A DNA stretch of 64,000 bases from the NCBI GenBank assembly GCA_022239325.1, contig JAKOGP010000001.1, forward strand, positions 124,001-188,000, in the 5' to 3' direction. The number at the start of each line of letters is the position of its first letter. Positions within the stretch are counted from its first letter, which is position 1. A program made the translations under genes and the position numbers. The DNA is from Flavobacteriaceae bacterium LSUCC0859 (GTDB lineage: Bacteria; Bacteroidota; Bacteroidia; Flavobacteriales; Flavobacteriaceae). The notes beneath the pieces are model-generated. The model did not search any database, was not told where the DNA came from, and saw only the letters and a program-made list of their open reading frames with translations. This document shows, piece after piece, positions 25,492 through 34,319 of this stretch.

Positions 25492-27336
25492 TTGGAACCC
25501 TTTCTTGTATCTGCTAGAAAATACAGACCCCTACACTTTAACCAAGTAGTGGGCCAGCATGCTATTACTAGTACCCTAGAAAAGGCCATTGAGAGTGATC
25601 ATCTCGCACAAGCTTTGCTTTTCTGTGGTCCCAGAGGGGTTGGAAAAACAAGTTGTGCCAGAATTTTAGCTAAAAAAATTAATGAGCAACAGCTGGGTGT
25701 CTCTTCAGAGGAGGACTATGCGTTTAATATTTTTGAATTAGACGCGGCTTCTAACAACTCTGTAGACGACATTAGAAACCTGGTAGATCAGGTTCGAATA
25801 CCCCCTCAAAAGGGCGCCTACAAAATATATATTATAGATGAGGTACACATGCTCTCTACTGCAGCATTTAACGCCTTTCTGAAAACACTAGAAGAGCCAC
25901 CAAAACACGCTATTTTTATTCTAGCCACCACAGAGAAACACAAAATAATCCCCACCATACTCTCCAGATGTCAGATTTACGACTTTAGGAGAATTACGGT
26001 ACAAGATATTGCGCAACATCTGGGAGTTATTGCGAAGGACCAAGGCATTCAGGCAGACCCTGAGGCCCTGCACCTCATAGCTCAAAAAGCAGATGGTGCT
26101 TTGCGTGACGCCTTGTCTATATTTGACAGGATTGCCAGTTACTCTGGCCAGGAACTCAGTAGGCAAGCTGTGAGTGAAAATTTAAATATCCTGGATTATG
26201 ACACCTACTTTAAAGCCACAGATTTTATAATTGCTGGGGACATTCCAAGTCTCTTATTACTCTTTAATCAGTGTGTAGGCATGGGGTTTGACGGCCACCA
26301 CTTTATACAAGGTCTAGCAGCCCACTTCAGAGATTTAATGCTGGGGCACTATCCTGCTACTATTTCCCTCATGGAAGTAGGCGAGGAAACCAAAGGACGT
26401 TATGCCTCCCAATGCAAATCCATAGCTCCCTCAGATGTATTAAAGGCCATAGATATTGCGAATAGCTGTGATTTAGATTACAAGCACGCTAAAAACCAGC
26501 GCCTATTAGTAGAAATTGCGCTCATGAAATTAGCCTCCATTGTAAACCATGGAGAAAAAAAAAACCATAGCCTAAACGCAGAAGTTAAAATCATTCCTCC
26601 AGCGGAGTTTAAAGACCATCAAGCGGTTCACCACCCGGTTACAGCTTTAAATCCTTCACAGACCACAGAGCCTCTCACCCCCACTGAAGTTAAACTGGAG
26701 ACCAGTCCTGAGGTGTATGAGAAAACAGAGGCTCCTATTGCTGAAAATACTAAACTAAAACTGGAGACCAATCCTGAGATGTATGAGAAAACAGAGGCTA
26801 CACCACAGGATGGGGAAGCATCTGAAGTAAAGAGTCGTTTTCAAACCTCCAATCTTCAAATAGAAAGAAAGCAGGGGGTTTCTGGATTGTCCTTGGCTAG
26901 TTTAAAAGCTAAAAAGGCCCATGAATTGGCTCAAAAAGACCAAGTTTCAGAGCAGGGTCCCCTGATTGAAGATCCATTTACAGAAACAGAACTCAGGTCT
27001 CACTGGAATACTTATGTGGCACAAATAGAAAAGGAAGGTCAAAAAATAATAGCCTCTAACCTCAATGCAGACCCGCCCAGACTCAAAGAAGGTTTTGTAA
27101 TAGAAATTACCCTGCCCAACGACACCATGAAAAAAGAAGTAGAAAGGGCACAATCCGGGGTGTTAGACTACCTAAAAAAGAAGCTCAACAACTATTCCAT
27201 TAGTTTAGAGGTACAGGTGAGTGAGAGTATGGACACTAAATATGCCTTTACCCCAGAGGAAAAATATGAAAAAATTAGAGAAAAAAATCCTGCAGTAGAT
27301 CTACTGAGGCGTACTTTTGATCTTGATTTACAATAA
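25492..27336 (+). CDS. dnaX: DNA polymerase III subunit gamma/tau
   Basis: A 614-residue clamp-loader ATPase. The N-terminus reads MEPFLVSARKYRP, the form found in Flavobacteria, so TTG 25492 is chosen over TTG 25465. Walker A is GPRGVGKT (residues 46-53), Walker B IIDEVHMLS, sensor 1 ILATTEKHKIIP and the SRC motif LSRCQIYDF. The Cys4 zinc module of E. coli DnaX is absent between Walker A and ELDAASNNSVDDIRN, as I would expect in this lineage. Domain III is followed by an acidic Pro/Thr/Glu linker with an internal 22-residue duplication and a conserved C-terminal tau-like domain. miaE follows after 5 bp. Confidence 0.96.
   Translation: MEPFLVSARKYRPLHFNQVVGQHAITSTLEKAIESDHLAQALLFCGPRGVGKTSCARILAKKINEQQLGVSSEEDYAFNIFELDAASNNSVDDIRNLVDQVRIPPQKGAYKIYIIDEVHMLSTAAFNAFLKTLEEPPKHAIFILATTEKHKIIPTILSRCQIYDFRRITVQDIAQHLGVIAKDQGIQADPEALHLIAQKADGALRDALSIFDRIASYSGQELSRQAVSENLNILDYDTYFKATDFIIAGDIPSLLLLFNQCVGMGFDGHHFIQGLAAHFRDLMLGHYPATISLMEVGEETKGRYASQCKSIAPSDVLKAIDIANSCDLDYKHAKNQRLLVEIALMKLASIVNHGEKKNHSLNAEVKIIPPAEFKDHQAVHHPVTALNPSQTTEPLTPTEVKLETSPEVYEKTEAPIAENTKLKLETNPEMYEKTEATPQDGEASEVKSRFQTSNLQIERKQGVSGLSLASLKAKKAHELAQKDQVSEQGPLIEDPFTETELRSHWNTYVAQIEKEGQKIIASNLNADPPRLKEGFVIEITLPNDTMKKEVERAQSGVLDYLKKKLNNYSISLEVQVSESMDTKYAFTPEEKYEKIREKNPAVDLLRRTFDLDLQ
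26692..26799 (+). repeat. 66-bp period duplication in the DnaX linker
   Basis: Two 42-bp copies at 26692-26733 and 26758-26799 differ at two positions and keep frame (22 codons per unit). They encode K-L-E-T-S-P-E-V-Y-E-K-T-E-A and K-L-E-T-N-P-E-M-Y-E-K-T-E-A. Confidence 0.85.
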
Positions 27337-27341
27337 CTAAT

Positions 27342-27923
27342 ATGCTAGGTTTAAAACTTCCCACAGACCCAAGATGGGTCAATATTGTAGAAAAAAATAT
27401 TGATGATATTCTCACAGATCATGCATTCTGTGAACAAAAAGCAGCAAGTACTGCTATCTCTCTCATTGTGAGTTTTCCTGAGTACACGGATCTTGTAAAT
27501 GAAATGGTGGCATTGGTGAGAGAGGAAATGGGGCATTTTAAAATGGTACACGACCTAATTACTGCAAGGGGCAAAGTATTGGGTAGGGATAGAAAAGACC
27601 ATTATGTGATAGCACTTTTAGGCTTTTTCCCAAAAGGGGGAAGCAGAACCACCCAATTGGTGCACAGACTGCTTATAGCCGGGCTTATAGAAGCCAGAAG
27701 CTGTGAGCGCTTTAGATTACTATCTGAGGAGTTAGAAGACGCAGATCTTAGAGAGTTTTACAGAAAACTAATGATTAGTGAGGCGGGTCACTACACCATG
27801 TTTTTAAAATTCGCAAGGCAGTACGGAGACCGAAAAGAAGTAGACCAGAAATGGGAGGCCATATTAAAATTTGAAGCCCAAATTATGAAGGATTTAGGGC
27901 ACACAGAACTCATTCACGGTTAA
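27342..27923 (+). CDS. miaE: tRNA-(ms2io6A)-hydroxylase-like protein (MiaE)
   Basis: A 193-residue all-helical, ferritin-like diiron protein. In Salmonella MiaE hydroxylates the isopentenyl group of ms2i6A37 in tRNA. The carboxylate/His ligand motifs are visible in order: EQKAASTAISLI, REEMGHFKMV, IEARSCERF and SEAGHYTMF. Length fits the family. It starts with ATG 27342, 5 bp after dnaX, so is probably co-transcribed. It converges on ppk1 without a visible terminator. Confidence 0.93.
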   Translation: MLGLKLPTDPRWVNIVEKNIDDILTDHAFCEQKAASTAISLIVSFPEYTDLVNEMVALVREEMGHFKMVHDLITARGKVLGRDRKDHYVIALLGFFPKGGSRTTQLVHRLLIAGLIEARSCERFRLLSEELEDADLREFYRKLMISEAGHYTMFLKFARQYGDRKEVDQKWEAILKFEAQIMKDLGHTELIHG

Positions 27924-27943
27924 CAGCCACACCAAGTATGGGA

Positions 27944-30034
27944 CTAATTCTCTAATTGGTTTTTGTAATAATCATACATGGCAAACTGAGAGCGCAAAGG
28001 AGCACTTTCTAACTTTCTGTATGGGCTTTCCTGTTGGTCTGTAAGCCACCTAGACTTGGTGTTGTCTTCCCAAGACATATTAAAGGTATCTATGAGCTCC
28101 TTCTTAATATCTGTGTCATAAATTGGACAACCTACCTCTACCCTGTAATCTAAATTTCTTGTCATCCAATCTGCAGAAGAAATATAAATTTTAGGGTCGT
28201 TGTCATTTCCAAAAATAAAGAGTCTGGTGTGCTCCAAAAACTTGTCAATCACACTGATTACCTCAATATTCTCACTCATACCAGGAATACCTGGAACCAA
28301 ACAACAAATACCCCTAATGATTAATTGAATTTTTACTCCTGCTCTAGAGGCTTCATATAGCTTGTCTATCATCTTATAGGAGGTAAAACTATTCATTTTG
28401 ATTTTTATAGAGGCCTCTTTTCCTGCCTTAGCAAAGGCAATTTCCTTGTCTATAAGCTTCTTGAATACATTTTTTGTGTAGTGGGGAGACACAATAAGAT
28501 GCTTGTACTTATGAATTTTATAAGTAGTTTCAAAAAAATCGAAAACTTTGTCTAGCTCTTTTAAAATAGGGTCATGCGCAGTAAACAAAGTGTAATCTGT
28601 ATAAATTCTGGCAGTAGACTCATTAAAGTTACCCGTACTCACAAAACCGTATCTCTTGAGGTTCGTACCTTCTTCTCTCTCTATGAGACATATTTTTGAG
28701 TGCACCTTTAAACCGCGAACCCCAAAGATTAATTTAACACCCTCTGCCTGTAATTTCTCTGCATATTCAATATTGGCATGTTCGTCAAATCTTGCCTGAA
28801 GCTCAATTTGAACAGTCACTTGTTTCCCGTTCTTCACGGCATTGATCAATGAAGCAGCAACCTGAGAATTATTAGCCAATCGGTATACCGTAATTTTTAT
28901 GGTTTTTACTTTCGGATCAAGGGCAGCTTCTTTTAAAAACCTGGTAATATAGGAGAAAGTATGGTAAGGTGTGTACTGCAAAAAGTCCTTTTCTGCAATA
29001 TATTGGAGTAAGCTACCCTCTGGCGGAACCCCTTTTACTGGGAGCGGTGTAGTTTTGGAGTATAATAAATCTTCCCTTCCTAAACTAGGAAAACTCATAT
29101 AGTCCCTCCTATTGTGATACCTACCTCCAGGAATTACAGAGTCCGTCCCCTCAATCTTCATTTTGTCTTTTAAAAACTTCAGGGTGTCCTTTTCTATACT
29201 CATATCGTATACAAAACGAACAGGATCTGATATTTTACGCTCCTCTACACTTTCGTATATTTTTTCTATAAAACTCTTGCTCAAATCATTGTCCATATCT
29301 AACTCTGCGTCTCTGGTGATTTTAATCATGTGAGCAGCAATTTTAGTGTAGGTAAACATATTGAAAATCTTGTCCAGATTAAACCGAATGATGTCGTCTA
29401 ACATCATAATGTATTGCTTGTCTCCCTCGCTAGGAAGTACTACAAAACGATTAACACTTTTAGGAATTTCTATCAGGGCATACCTAAGGTCTTTTTTTCG
29501 TCTAATTCTACTAAGCGCTCCAGCCTCAGATTCCTCTAAAGGCAAGGTCATCTTAACGGCTAGGTAAGCAGCGGTGTCTTTTAAAGTAGGGAAATCTGTT
29601 AAATCATTTAAGATGATGGTCATCAAAACCGGACTCACCTTTTGGGTAAAATAATCTGAAATAAAAGCAGCCTGGTCTGCACGGACCTCTTTCTCGTTAA
29701 TCAAGAAAATATTTTTTCCTTCTAACTCCAGCTCAATATCATTGAGAATCTCTAGAGATTTTTTTTGCTGGGCAATTACAATAGAGGTAATCTCTGCTAA
29801 GAGCGCCTTGGGCTTTTCGTCGCCAAGAGCTCCTTTGAGTTTGGCCCCTGCGTCTACTACCCTTTTTACCGTAGCATAGCGTACCTTAAAGAATTCATCT
29901 AAGTTATTGGAGAAAATACCCAAGAATCTAAAACGTTCAATGAGTGGCGTATTAGGGTCTGCGCTTTCTTGCAATACGCGTTCATTAAAACGCAGCCAAC
30001 TAATTTCTCTATTGATATATTGATTCTTTGTCAT
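27944..30034 (-). CDS. ppk1: Polyphosphate kinase 1
   Basis: A 696-residue enzyme that reversibly builds polyphosphate from ATP. The conserved N-terminal INREISWLRFNERVLQE, the autophosphorylated His (His445 in LKVHSKICLIERE), the second conserved His in LEHTRLFIFGND and SSADWMTRNLDYRVEV are present. Start: ATG 30034 gives the usual MTKNQYINREISW; the 6 residues upstream in the longer frame are not conserved. It is separated from pdxH by about 86 bp on the same strand. Confidence 0.97.
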   Translation of the reverse strand: MTKNQYINREISWLRFNERVLQESADPNTPLIERFRFLGIFSNNLDEFFKVRYATVKRVVDAGAKLKGALGDEKPKALLAEITSIVIAQQKKSLEILNDIELELEGKNIFLINEKEVRADQAAFISDYFTQKVSPVLMTIILNDLTDFPTLKDTAAYLAVKMTLPLEESEAGALSRIRRKKDLRYALIEIPKSVNRFVVLPSEGDKQYIMMLDDIIRFNLDKIFNMFTYTKIAAHMIKITRDAELDMDNDLSKSFIEKIYESVEERKISDPVRFVYDMSIEKDTLKFLKDKMKIEGTDSVIPGGRYHNRRDYMSFPSLGREDLLYSKTTPLPVKGVPPEGSLLQYIAEKDFLQYTPYHTFSYITRFLKEAALDPKVKTIKITVYRLANNSQVAASLINAVKNGKQVTVQIELQARFDEHANIEYAEKLQAEGVKLIFGVRGLKVHSKICLIEREEGTNLKRYGFVSTGNFNESTARIYTDYTLFTAHDPILKELDKVFDFFETTYKIHKYKHLIVSPHYTKNVFKKLIDKEIAFAKAGKEASIKIKMNSFTSYKMIDKLYEASRAGVKIQLIIRGICCLVPGIPGMSENIEVISVIDKFLEHTRLFIFGNDNDPKIYISSADWMTRNLDYRVEVGCPIYDTDIKKELIDTFNMSWEDNTKSRWLTDQQESPYRKLESAPLRSQFAMYDYYKNQLEN

Positions 30035-30120
30035 AAATAATACCTTGAACAACTAAAATACAAAAGTAAGATAGTTTGTATAAGATAGCGTTATTAAAAT
30101 GTAAGTAAGAAGTCATTTTT

Positions 30121-30768
30121 TTATGGAGCCAAACGTTCTATGCGCCAGTCCAAATTTTCTTGAAGACTATAGCGAATGCGATCATGCAATCTGTTAGGCC
30201 TGCCTTGCCAGAATTCTATAGACTGGGGTCTCACTAGATAGCCTCCCCAATGGGCAGGCCTTAGAATAGGTTCATTTTCAGACCTAGCTTCTATTTCTTT
30301 CAAAGAAGACTCTAAAACTTCTCTGGAGGGTATGACACTACTCTGATCGGAAACTACAGCTCCAATACGAGATCCCAGAGGTCTGGAGTCAAAATAATTG
30401 TCGGACACCTCTTGTGGCAATTTCTCTGCACGCCCTTTTATAATTACTTGTCTTTCCATGCTTGGCCAGAAAAAAGACAAACAAACATTAGGGTCGTTCT
30501 CAATAGCTCTTCCCTTTTCAGAATTGTAATTGGTATAAAAGACAAAACCGTCTTCGTTGTATTTCTTTAAAAGCACTACCCTAGTCTTTGGAAAACCATC
30601 CAAGCCAATAGAAGCCAAGCTCATAGCATTGGGCTCATCTGTGGTCTCAGACTGCTCCACTTCAAAGAACCAAGTTTGGAACTGTTGCATGGGGTTTTCT
30701 GAAATATGGGCTTCTTCTAATGCCTGTTTTTCATAAGATTTTCTGTAAGTTCCTAAATCTTTTTCCAT
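30121..30768 (-). CDS. pdxH: Pyridoxamine 5'-phosphate oxidase
   Basis: A 215-residue FMN enzyme that makes pyridoxal 5'-phosphate, the cofactor used by ThrC in this same window. MSLASIGLDGFPKTRVVLLK, FYTNYNSEKGRAIE, FFWPSMERQVIIKG and the C-terminal EFWQGRPNRLHDRI followed by WRIERLAP are all family signatures. Start: ATG 30768; a longer frame to 30840 crosses a promoter box. Confidence 0.97.
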   Translation of the reverse strand: MEKDLGTYRKSYEKQALEEAHISENPMQQFQTWFFEVEQSETTDEPNAMSLASIGLDGFPKTRVVLLKKYNEDGFVFYTNYNSEKGRAIENDPNVCLSFFWPSMERQVIIKGRAEKLPQEVSDNYFDSRPLGSRIGAVVSDQSSVIPSREVLESSLKEIEARSENEPILRPAHWGGYLVRPQSIEFWQGRPNRLHDRIRYSLQENLDWRIERLAP

Positions 30769-30785
30769 GACACATATTTTTAATT

Positions 30786-30793
30786 CAAAGATA
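30786..30793 (-). promoter_or_regulatory. -7 box of pdxH
   Basis: TATCTTTG on the minus strand (CAAAGATA on plus), 17 bp before the pdxH ATG at 30768. It supports that start and excludes the longer frame. Confidence 0.5.
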
Positions 30794-30858
30794 GGAAAAC
30801 GAAGGCTAACATCATATGCTGTATCTTTACAGCAACCCATAAAAGGCTACATAAAAAA

Positions 30859-31263
30859 GTGATTAAAAAGAAATACATCTTATTTGACGGCAGCTGTGGG
30901 CTTTGTAACAGCGCGGTACTCTTTGTTGCTAAAAGAGACATTAAAGATATATTTCAATTGGTTTCTAGCCAGTCTCAATTGGGTATAACACTTTTAAAAA
31001 AACACCACATAGAGGGGCTAGAAAGGAGCAGTGTCATACTCCTTGGCCAACAAGGACAAATACAAACTAAAAGCAAGGCTGTTATTTATATTTTAAAAGA
31101 ATTGCCAATGGGCGGGCTTTGGAGCTTTCTACTTAGAATAATTCCCAATTGTATTAGGGACATTGTTTATGATTTTATAGCAAGGAATAGGTCTTGGTTC
31201 ACCCAAAAGAATAGTTGTGAAATTCCCAGTGCAGCAATACGCCATAAAATCACCTCCAAATAA
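30859..31263 (+). CDS. DCC-family thiol-disulfide oxidoreductase-like protein (DUF393)
   Basis: A 134-residue protein of the DCC family, recognised by its opening ILFDGSCGLCN, in which Cys13 and Cys16 form the thioredoxin-like CxxC, and by its C-terminal IARNRSWFTQKNSC region. The activity is inferred from the motif only. The start is GTG 30859. It is divergent from pdxH. The last codons and stop sit inside a perfect 50-bp direct duplication. Confidence 0.88.
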   Translation: MIKKKYILFDGSCGLCNSAVLFVAKRDIKDIFQLVSSQSQLGITLLKKHHIEGLERSSVILLGQQGQIQTKSKAVIYILKELPMGGLWSFLLRIIPNCIRDIVYDFIARNRSWFTQKNSCEIPSAAIRHKITSK

Positions 31264-31352
31264 ACTACTCCGCTTAAAATAAAAAATAACGCCATAAAAT
31301 CACCTCCAAATAAACTACTCCGCTTAAAATAAACTACCCCGCTTAAATTAAA
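31239..31352 (+). repeat. 50-bp tandem duplication across a stop codon, plus ~20-bp sub-repeats
   Basis: 45 identical bases at 31239-31283 recur at 31289-31333 (period exactly 50). The first copy contains the last eight codons and the TAA (31261-31263) of the DCC-family gene. After the second copy, AAACTAC(T/C)CCGCTTAAA occurs again at a shorter, about 19-bp period to about 31352. The rest of the gap to 31471 holds no gene that I can see. Confidence 0.85.
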
Positions 31353-31471
31353 CTTCTTAACGTGATATTAACTTCTTAGTGTAAAATAAAGCTGTTCAGC
31401 TTATAAGACCCAGTGCAAAGCATTCCATAGCACCCTTTCAAAAAGCAAAAAAATACGGATTCTTGTAAGTT

Positions 31472-32377
31472 TTAAAACTCAAAACTCAGGCCGTCATCTC
31501 CCAAATAAGTCTTTGGAAAAACCTCTGAGGCCTCTTCTTTAAAAAGCGCTATCTTCTCATAACGGGTAGAGTAATGCCCTAATATAAGCTGCCCTACCCC
31601 AGCTGCTGCGGCAATATGTGCCGCTTGCTTGGCCGTAGCATGCTTGGTTTTGGTGGCCAGTGCTAGCTCAGACTCTAAAAAGGTACTCTCGTGATAAAGA
31701 GCGTCTACCCCTTTTATCTGCGGAACAATCTCTGGGAAATAAGCAGTGTCACTGCAATAGGCGTAGCGCTTGGGCGCGGGCGGGTCCATAGAGAGTTCTC
31801 TATTAGGCACCAGATTCCCTAAGGCATTTGGCACGTCTTTACCATCCTTAATATTTTGAAAATAGCAACGGTCTACCCCGTGATGGCTCACGGCTCGCAC
31901 ATCTAATTTACGAGGACCTTCTTTTTCCGCTATCAAAAAACCATTGGTATAAATGCGATGGTCCAAAGGAATGGTGGTAACGCTTAGCTTTTCATCTTCA
32001 AAAATGAGTTCGGGACTCGGGCTGGTCAATTCGTGAAAATGTAAGGGATATTGGGTCCAGGAGTCTCCGAGTTTTAAGAGCAGGGTCACCGCCTCTTTAA
32101 TCCCTTTTGGACCGTAAATATGCAGCGGATTTACCCTTCCCAACAAACGAAAGGTAGCAACCAATCCTGGCAAACCAAAAAAATGATCTCCGTGTAAATG
32201 GGAAATAAATATGTGATTGATCTTAGAAAATCTAATTTTAAGTTTTCTGAGCTGTACCTGAGTGCCTTCTCCACAATCCAGAAGAAACAGATGGTTTTTA
32301 ACCTCTAAAACCTGAGCGGTAGGGTTGGTTAATGTCCTAGGTGTGGCGGCGTAACAGCCAAGAATGCTTAGTTTCAA
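31472..32377 (-). CDS. rnz: Ribonuclease Z
   Basis: A 301-residue metallo-beta-lactamase-fold endonuclease that cuts tRNA precursors 3' of the discriminator. The zinc motif is HLHGDHFFGLPGL (His60, His62, Asp64, His65), with YCSDTAYFPE and LGHYSTRYE further on. Length is normal for the short bacterial form. Its ATG overlaps the stop of the upstream small gene by 4 bp (ATGA), so the two are translationally coupled within the pyrR-pyrB run. Confidence 0.97.
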   Translation of the reverse strand: MKLSILGCYAATPRTLTNPTAQVLEVKNHLFLLDCGEGTQVQLRKLKIRFSKINHIFISHLHGDHFFGLPGLVATFRLLGRVNPLHIYGPKGIKEAVTLLLKLGDSWTQYPLHFHELTSPSPELIFEDEKLSVTTIPLDHRIYTNGFLIAEKEGPRKLDVRAVSHHGVDRCYFQNIKDGKDVPNALGNLVPNRELSMDPPAPKRYAYCSDTAYFPEIVPQIKGVDALYHESTFLESELALATKTKHATAKQAAHIAAAAGVGQLILGHYSTRYEKIALFKEEASEVFPKTYLGDDGLSFEF

Positions 32378-32706
32378 ATGCCAAGGTCCCTTTCTATTTC
32401 CTCCATTTCTATTACATCCAGGGCCTCTTGGAGTGTAGGAACCACCTCTACATGCTCTGGAGCAGTGTCGTAATCCAATGCGTCTGTGACTAGCACAAAA
32501 GATTTTCTCAATTCCTTATGAGCAGCTGAAAGCTCTTCTATCAATGAAAGTGCAGCGCCTGCTATGTCTTGCTTAGCTAAGAGGACTAAGACCAGATGTT
32601 GGCTGTTTAATGAGGGCCACTGCTGCTGTAATTGCGATAAAAAATCTGTAAGAAGTTCTGATTTTTGAGTAAGTATGGCAATGTTATTTTGCGTACTAAT
32701 TTGCAT
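32374..32706 (-). CDS. Conserved small protein, possible STAS-like fold
   Basis: A 110-residue cytoplasmic protein with alternating beta/alpha pattern (IAILTQ, HLVLVLLAKQDIAG, SFVLVTDALDY, EVVPTLQEALDVIEMEEIERDLGI). The pattern and size resemble STAS/anti-sigma-antagonist folds, but the Ser/Thr phosphorylation site is not evident. The end T-L-Q-E-A-x-D-x-I-E-M-E-E-I-E-R-D is a pattern I associate with a flavobacterial protein coupled to rnz. It overlaps rnz by 4 bp and starts 1 bp after pyrB. Function unknown. Confidence 0.75.
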   Translation of the reverse strand: MQISTQNNIAILTQKSELLTDFLSQLQQQWPSLNSQHLVLVLLAKQDIAGAALSLIEELSAAHKELRKSFVLVTDALDYDTAPEHVEVVPTLQEALDVIEMEEIERDLGI

Positions 32707-32707
32707 G

Positions 32708-33634
32708 CTATTTAATGTTTGAGGCCAAGAGGTAAATAACAGCCATTCTCACTGCTACCCCATTTTCTACCTGATTTAAAATAATAGACTGCTCAGAGTC
32801 TGCTACTTCAGAGGTAATCTCCACCCCTCTGTTAATGGGGCCAGGGTGCATGATCACAATTTCCTTGTTTAAACTATCTAATAAAGGTTTGTTTAGCCCG
32901 TACAACTGGGTGTATTCTCTGGTACTTGGAAAGTAACTAATGTCCATTCTCTCGTTTTGAACTCTGAGCATATTGGCAACGTCACACCATTCTAAGGCCT
33001 TTTTAAGGTTGGTTTCTACCCCTACCCCAAGAGACTCAATATACTTGGGAAGGAGAGTTTTTGGGCCACAAACTTTCACTTCTGCTCCTTGCAATTTAAG
33101 GGCGTATATATTAGAAAGCGCTACCCTAGAGTGTAAAATATCCCCAACAATGACTACTTTTTTACCACCCACATCGCCCAGTTTTTCACGAATAGAATAA
33201 CTATCTAAAAGGGCTTGGGTCGGATGTTCATGAGCACCATCACCTGCATTTATAATAGATGCTTTAATATGCTTGGAAAGCAAAACCCCGGCTCCGGGGT
33301 CTGGATGTCGCATGACAACCATGTCTACCTTCATAGATAGAATATTGTTCACGGTGTCTATCAGGGTTTCCCCTTTTTTAACTGAAGACTGTGCAGCAGA
33401 AAAGTTTAGGACATCTGCAGAGAGTCTTTTCTCTGCCAATTCAAAAGAGAGTTTGGTCCTGGTAGAGTTTTCAAAAAATATGTTGGCAATGGTAATGTCT
33501 CTGAGAGAAGGAACTTTTTTAATGGGCCGGTTAATGACCTCTTTAAAATGGTCTGCCGTCTCAAAAATGAGCTGTATGTCTTTTTTGTTGAGATATTTAA
33601 TCCCGAGTAAGTGTGGTACACTTAGTTGGCTCAT
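32708..33634 (-). CDS. pyrB: Aspartate carbamoyltransferase catalytic subunit
   Basis: A 308-residue enzyme of pyrimidine synthesis joining carbamoyl phosphate and aspartate. The carbamoyl-phosphate motif is FFENSTRTKLSFE (Ser57-Lys61), the later motifs are MRHPDPGAG, HEHPTQALLD, VGDILHSRVALSN, MLRVQNERM and MHPGPINRG. No regulatory subunit gene (pyrI) is adjacent. It lies 16 bp after pyrR in the same direction, so control by PyrR is likely. Confidence 0.97.
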   Translation of the reverse strand: MSQLSVPHLLGIKYLNKKDIQLIFETADHFKEVINRPIKKVPSLRDITIANIFFENSTRTKLSFELAEKRLSADVLNFSAAQSSVKKGETLIDTVNNILSMKVDMVVMRHPDPGAGVLLSKHIKASIINAGDGAHEHPTQALLDSYSIREKLGDVGGKKVVIVGDILHSRVALSNIYALKLQGAEVKVCGPKTLLPKYIESLGVGVETNLKKALEWCDVANMLRVQNERMDISYFPSTREYTQLYGLNKPLLDSLNKEIVIMHPGPINRGVEITSEVADSEQSIILNQVENGVAVRMAVIYLLASNIK

Positions 33635-33650
33635 AGCTTACTGCTGTTTG

Positions 33651-34187
33651 TTAATTAATCAAATACACCCGATCTTCCCCCTCTTGTTCCTTCCAACACA
33701 CCTTCACTTTTTCTTCCATAATCACGTCTACCTGACGGCCTCTGTAATTGGGCTGAATGGGCAGGTGCCTGCTAAATCTTCTATCTATTAAAGTGAGGAG
33801 TTCTATTTCTTTGGGACGTCCAAAGCTCTGTATGGCTGTTAGCGCTGCGCGGATGCTCCTTCCTGTGTACAAGACGTCGTCTATAAGCACCACGTTTTTA
33901 TTGTCTACCAGAAAGTCTATTTGGGTTTTATTGGCAGTTAGGGTTTTCCCATCCCGCCTAAAATCGTCTCTGAAAAAGGTAATGTCTAGAAAACCAAGGG
34001 AAATATTGGACACCTGGTAGTCCTTCTTCAAAATTTGGCTAAGCCGCTGAGCTAGAAAAATCCCTCTAGGTTGAAGTCCAATAAGTACCGTTTCTGAAAA
34101 ATCCAAATGCCGCTCTAAGAGTTGGCAAGCCAATCGGTGAAGGATAATGTGAATTTCTTTTTCTGACAGCAGTACTTTTTGGCTCAT
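33651..34187 (-). CDS. pyrR: PyrR pyrimidine operon regulator / uracil phosphoribosyltransferase
   Basis: A 178-residue phosphoribosyltransferase-fold protein that senses UMP/PRPP and, in Bacillus, binds pyr leader RNA; many also have weak UPRTase activity. The PRPP loop VVLIDDVLYTGRSIRAAL and LIGLQPRGIFLAQRL are present. Start: Met at 34187 (MSQKVLLSEKEIH) is chosen because a -7 box lies at 34214-34221, making the longer start at 34226 impossible. Whether it acts as an RNA regulator here is not known; no obvious pyr attenuator is seen before pyrB (16 bp gap). Confidence 0.93.
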   Translation of the reverse strand: MSQKVLLSEKEIHIILHRLACQLLERHLDFSETVLIGLQPRGIFLAQRLSQILKKDYQVSNISLGFLDITFFRDDFRRDGKTLTANKTQIDFLVDNKNVVLIDDVLYTGRSIRAALTAIQSFGRPKEIELLTLIDRRFSRHLPIQPNYRGRQVDVIMEEKVKVCWKEQEGEDRVYLIN

Positions 34188-34213
34188 AGGCTCCAATCTG
34201 GGCATTTGAGAGA

Positions 34214-34221
34214 CAAAAATA
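34214..34221 (-). promoter_or_regulatory. -7 box of pyrR
   Basis: TATTTTTG on the minus strand (CAAAAATA on plus), 26 bp before the pyrR ATG at 34187. Confidence 0.5.
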
Positions 34222-34268
34222 GTCAATTTTTTCTATTACAGCCCCTTTGCGCATAGAATTGAGGGTAT

Positions 34269-34300
34269 AAAAAAAGCCCGAGCGTTCGCTCGGGCTTTTT
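34269..34300 (-). terminator. Intrinsic terminator of rpsA
   Basis: Perfect stem AGCCCGAGCG/CGCTCGGGCT (34275-34284/34287-34296) with A-rich and T-rich flanks. On the minus strand six T (complement of 34269-34274) follow the stem, 20 bp downstream of the rpsA stop. Confidence 0.92.
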
Positions 34301-34319
34301 AAAATCTGTAGAGGGAAGC

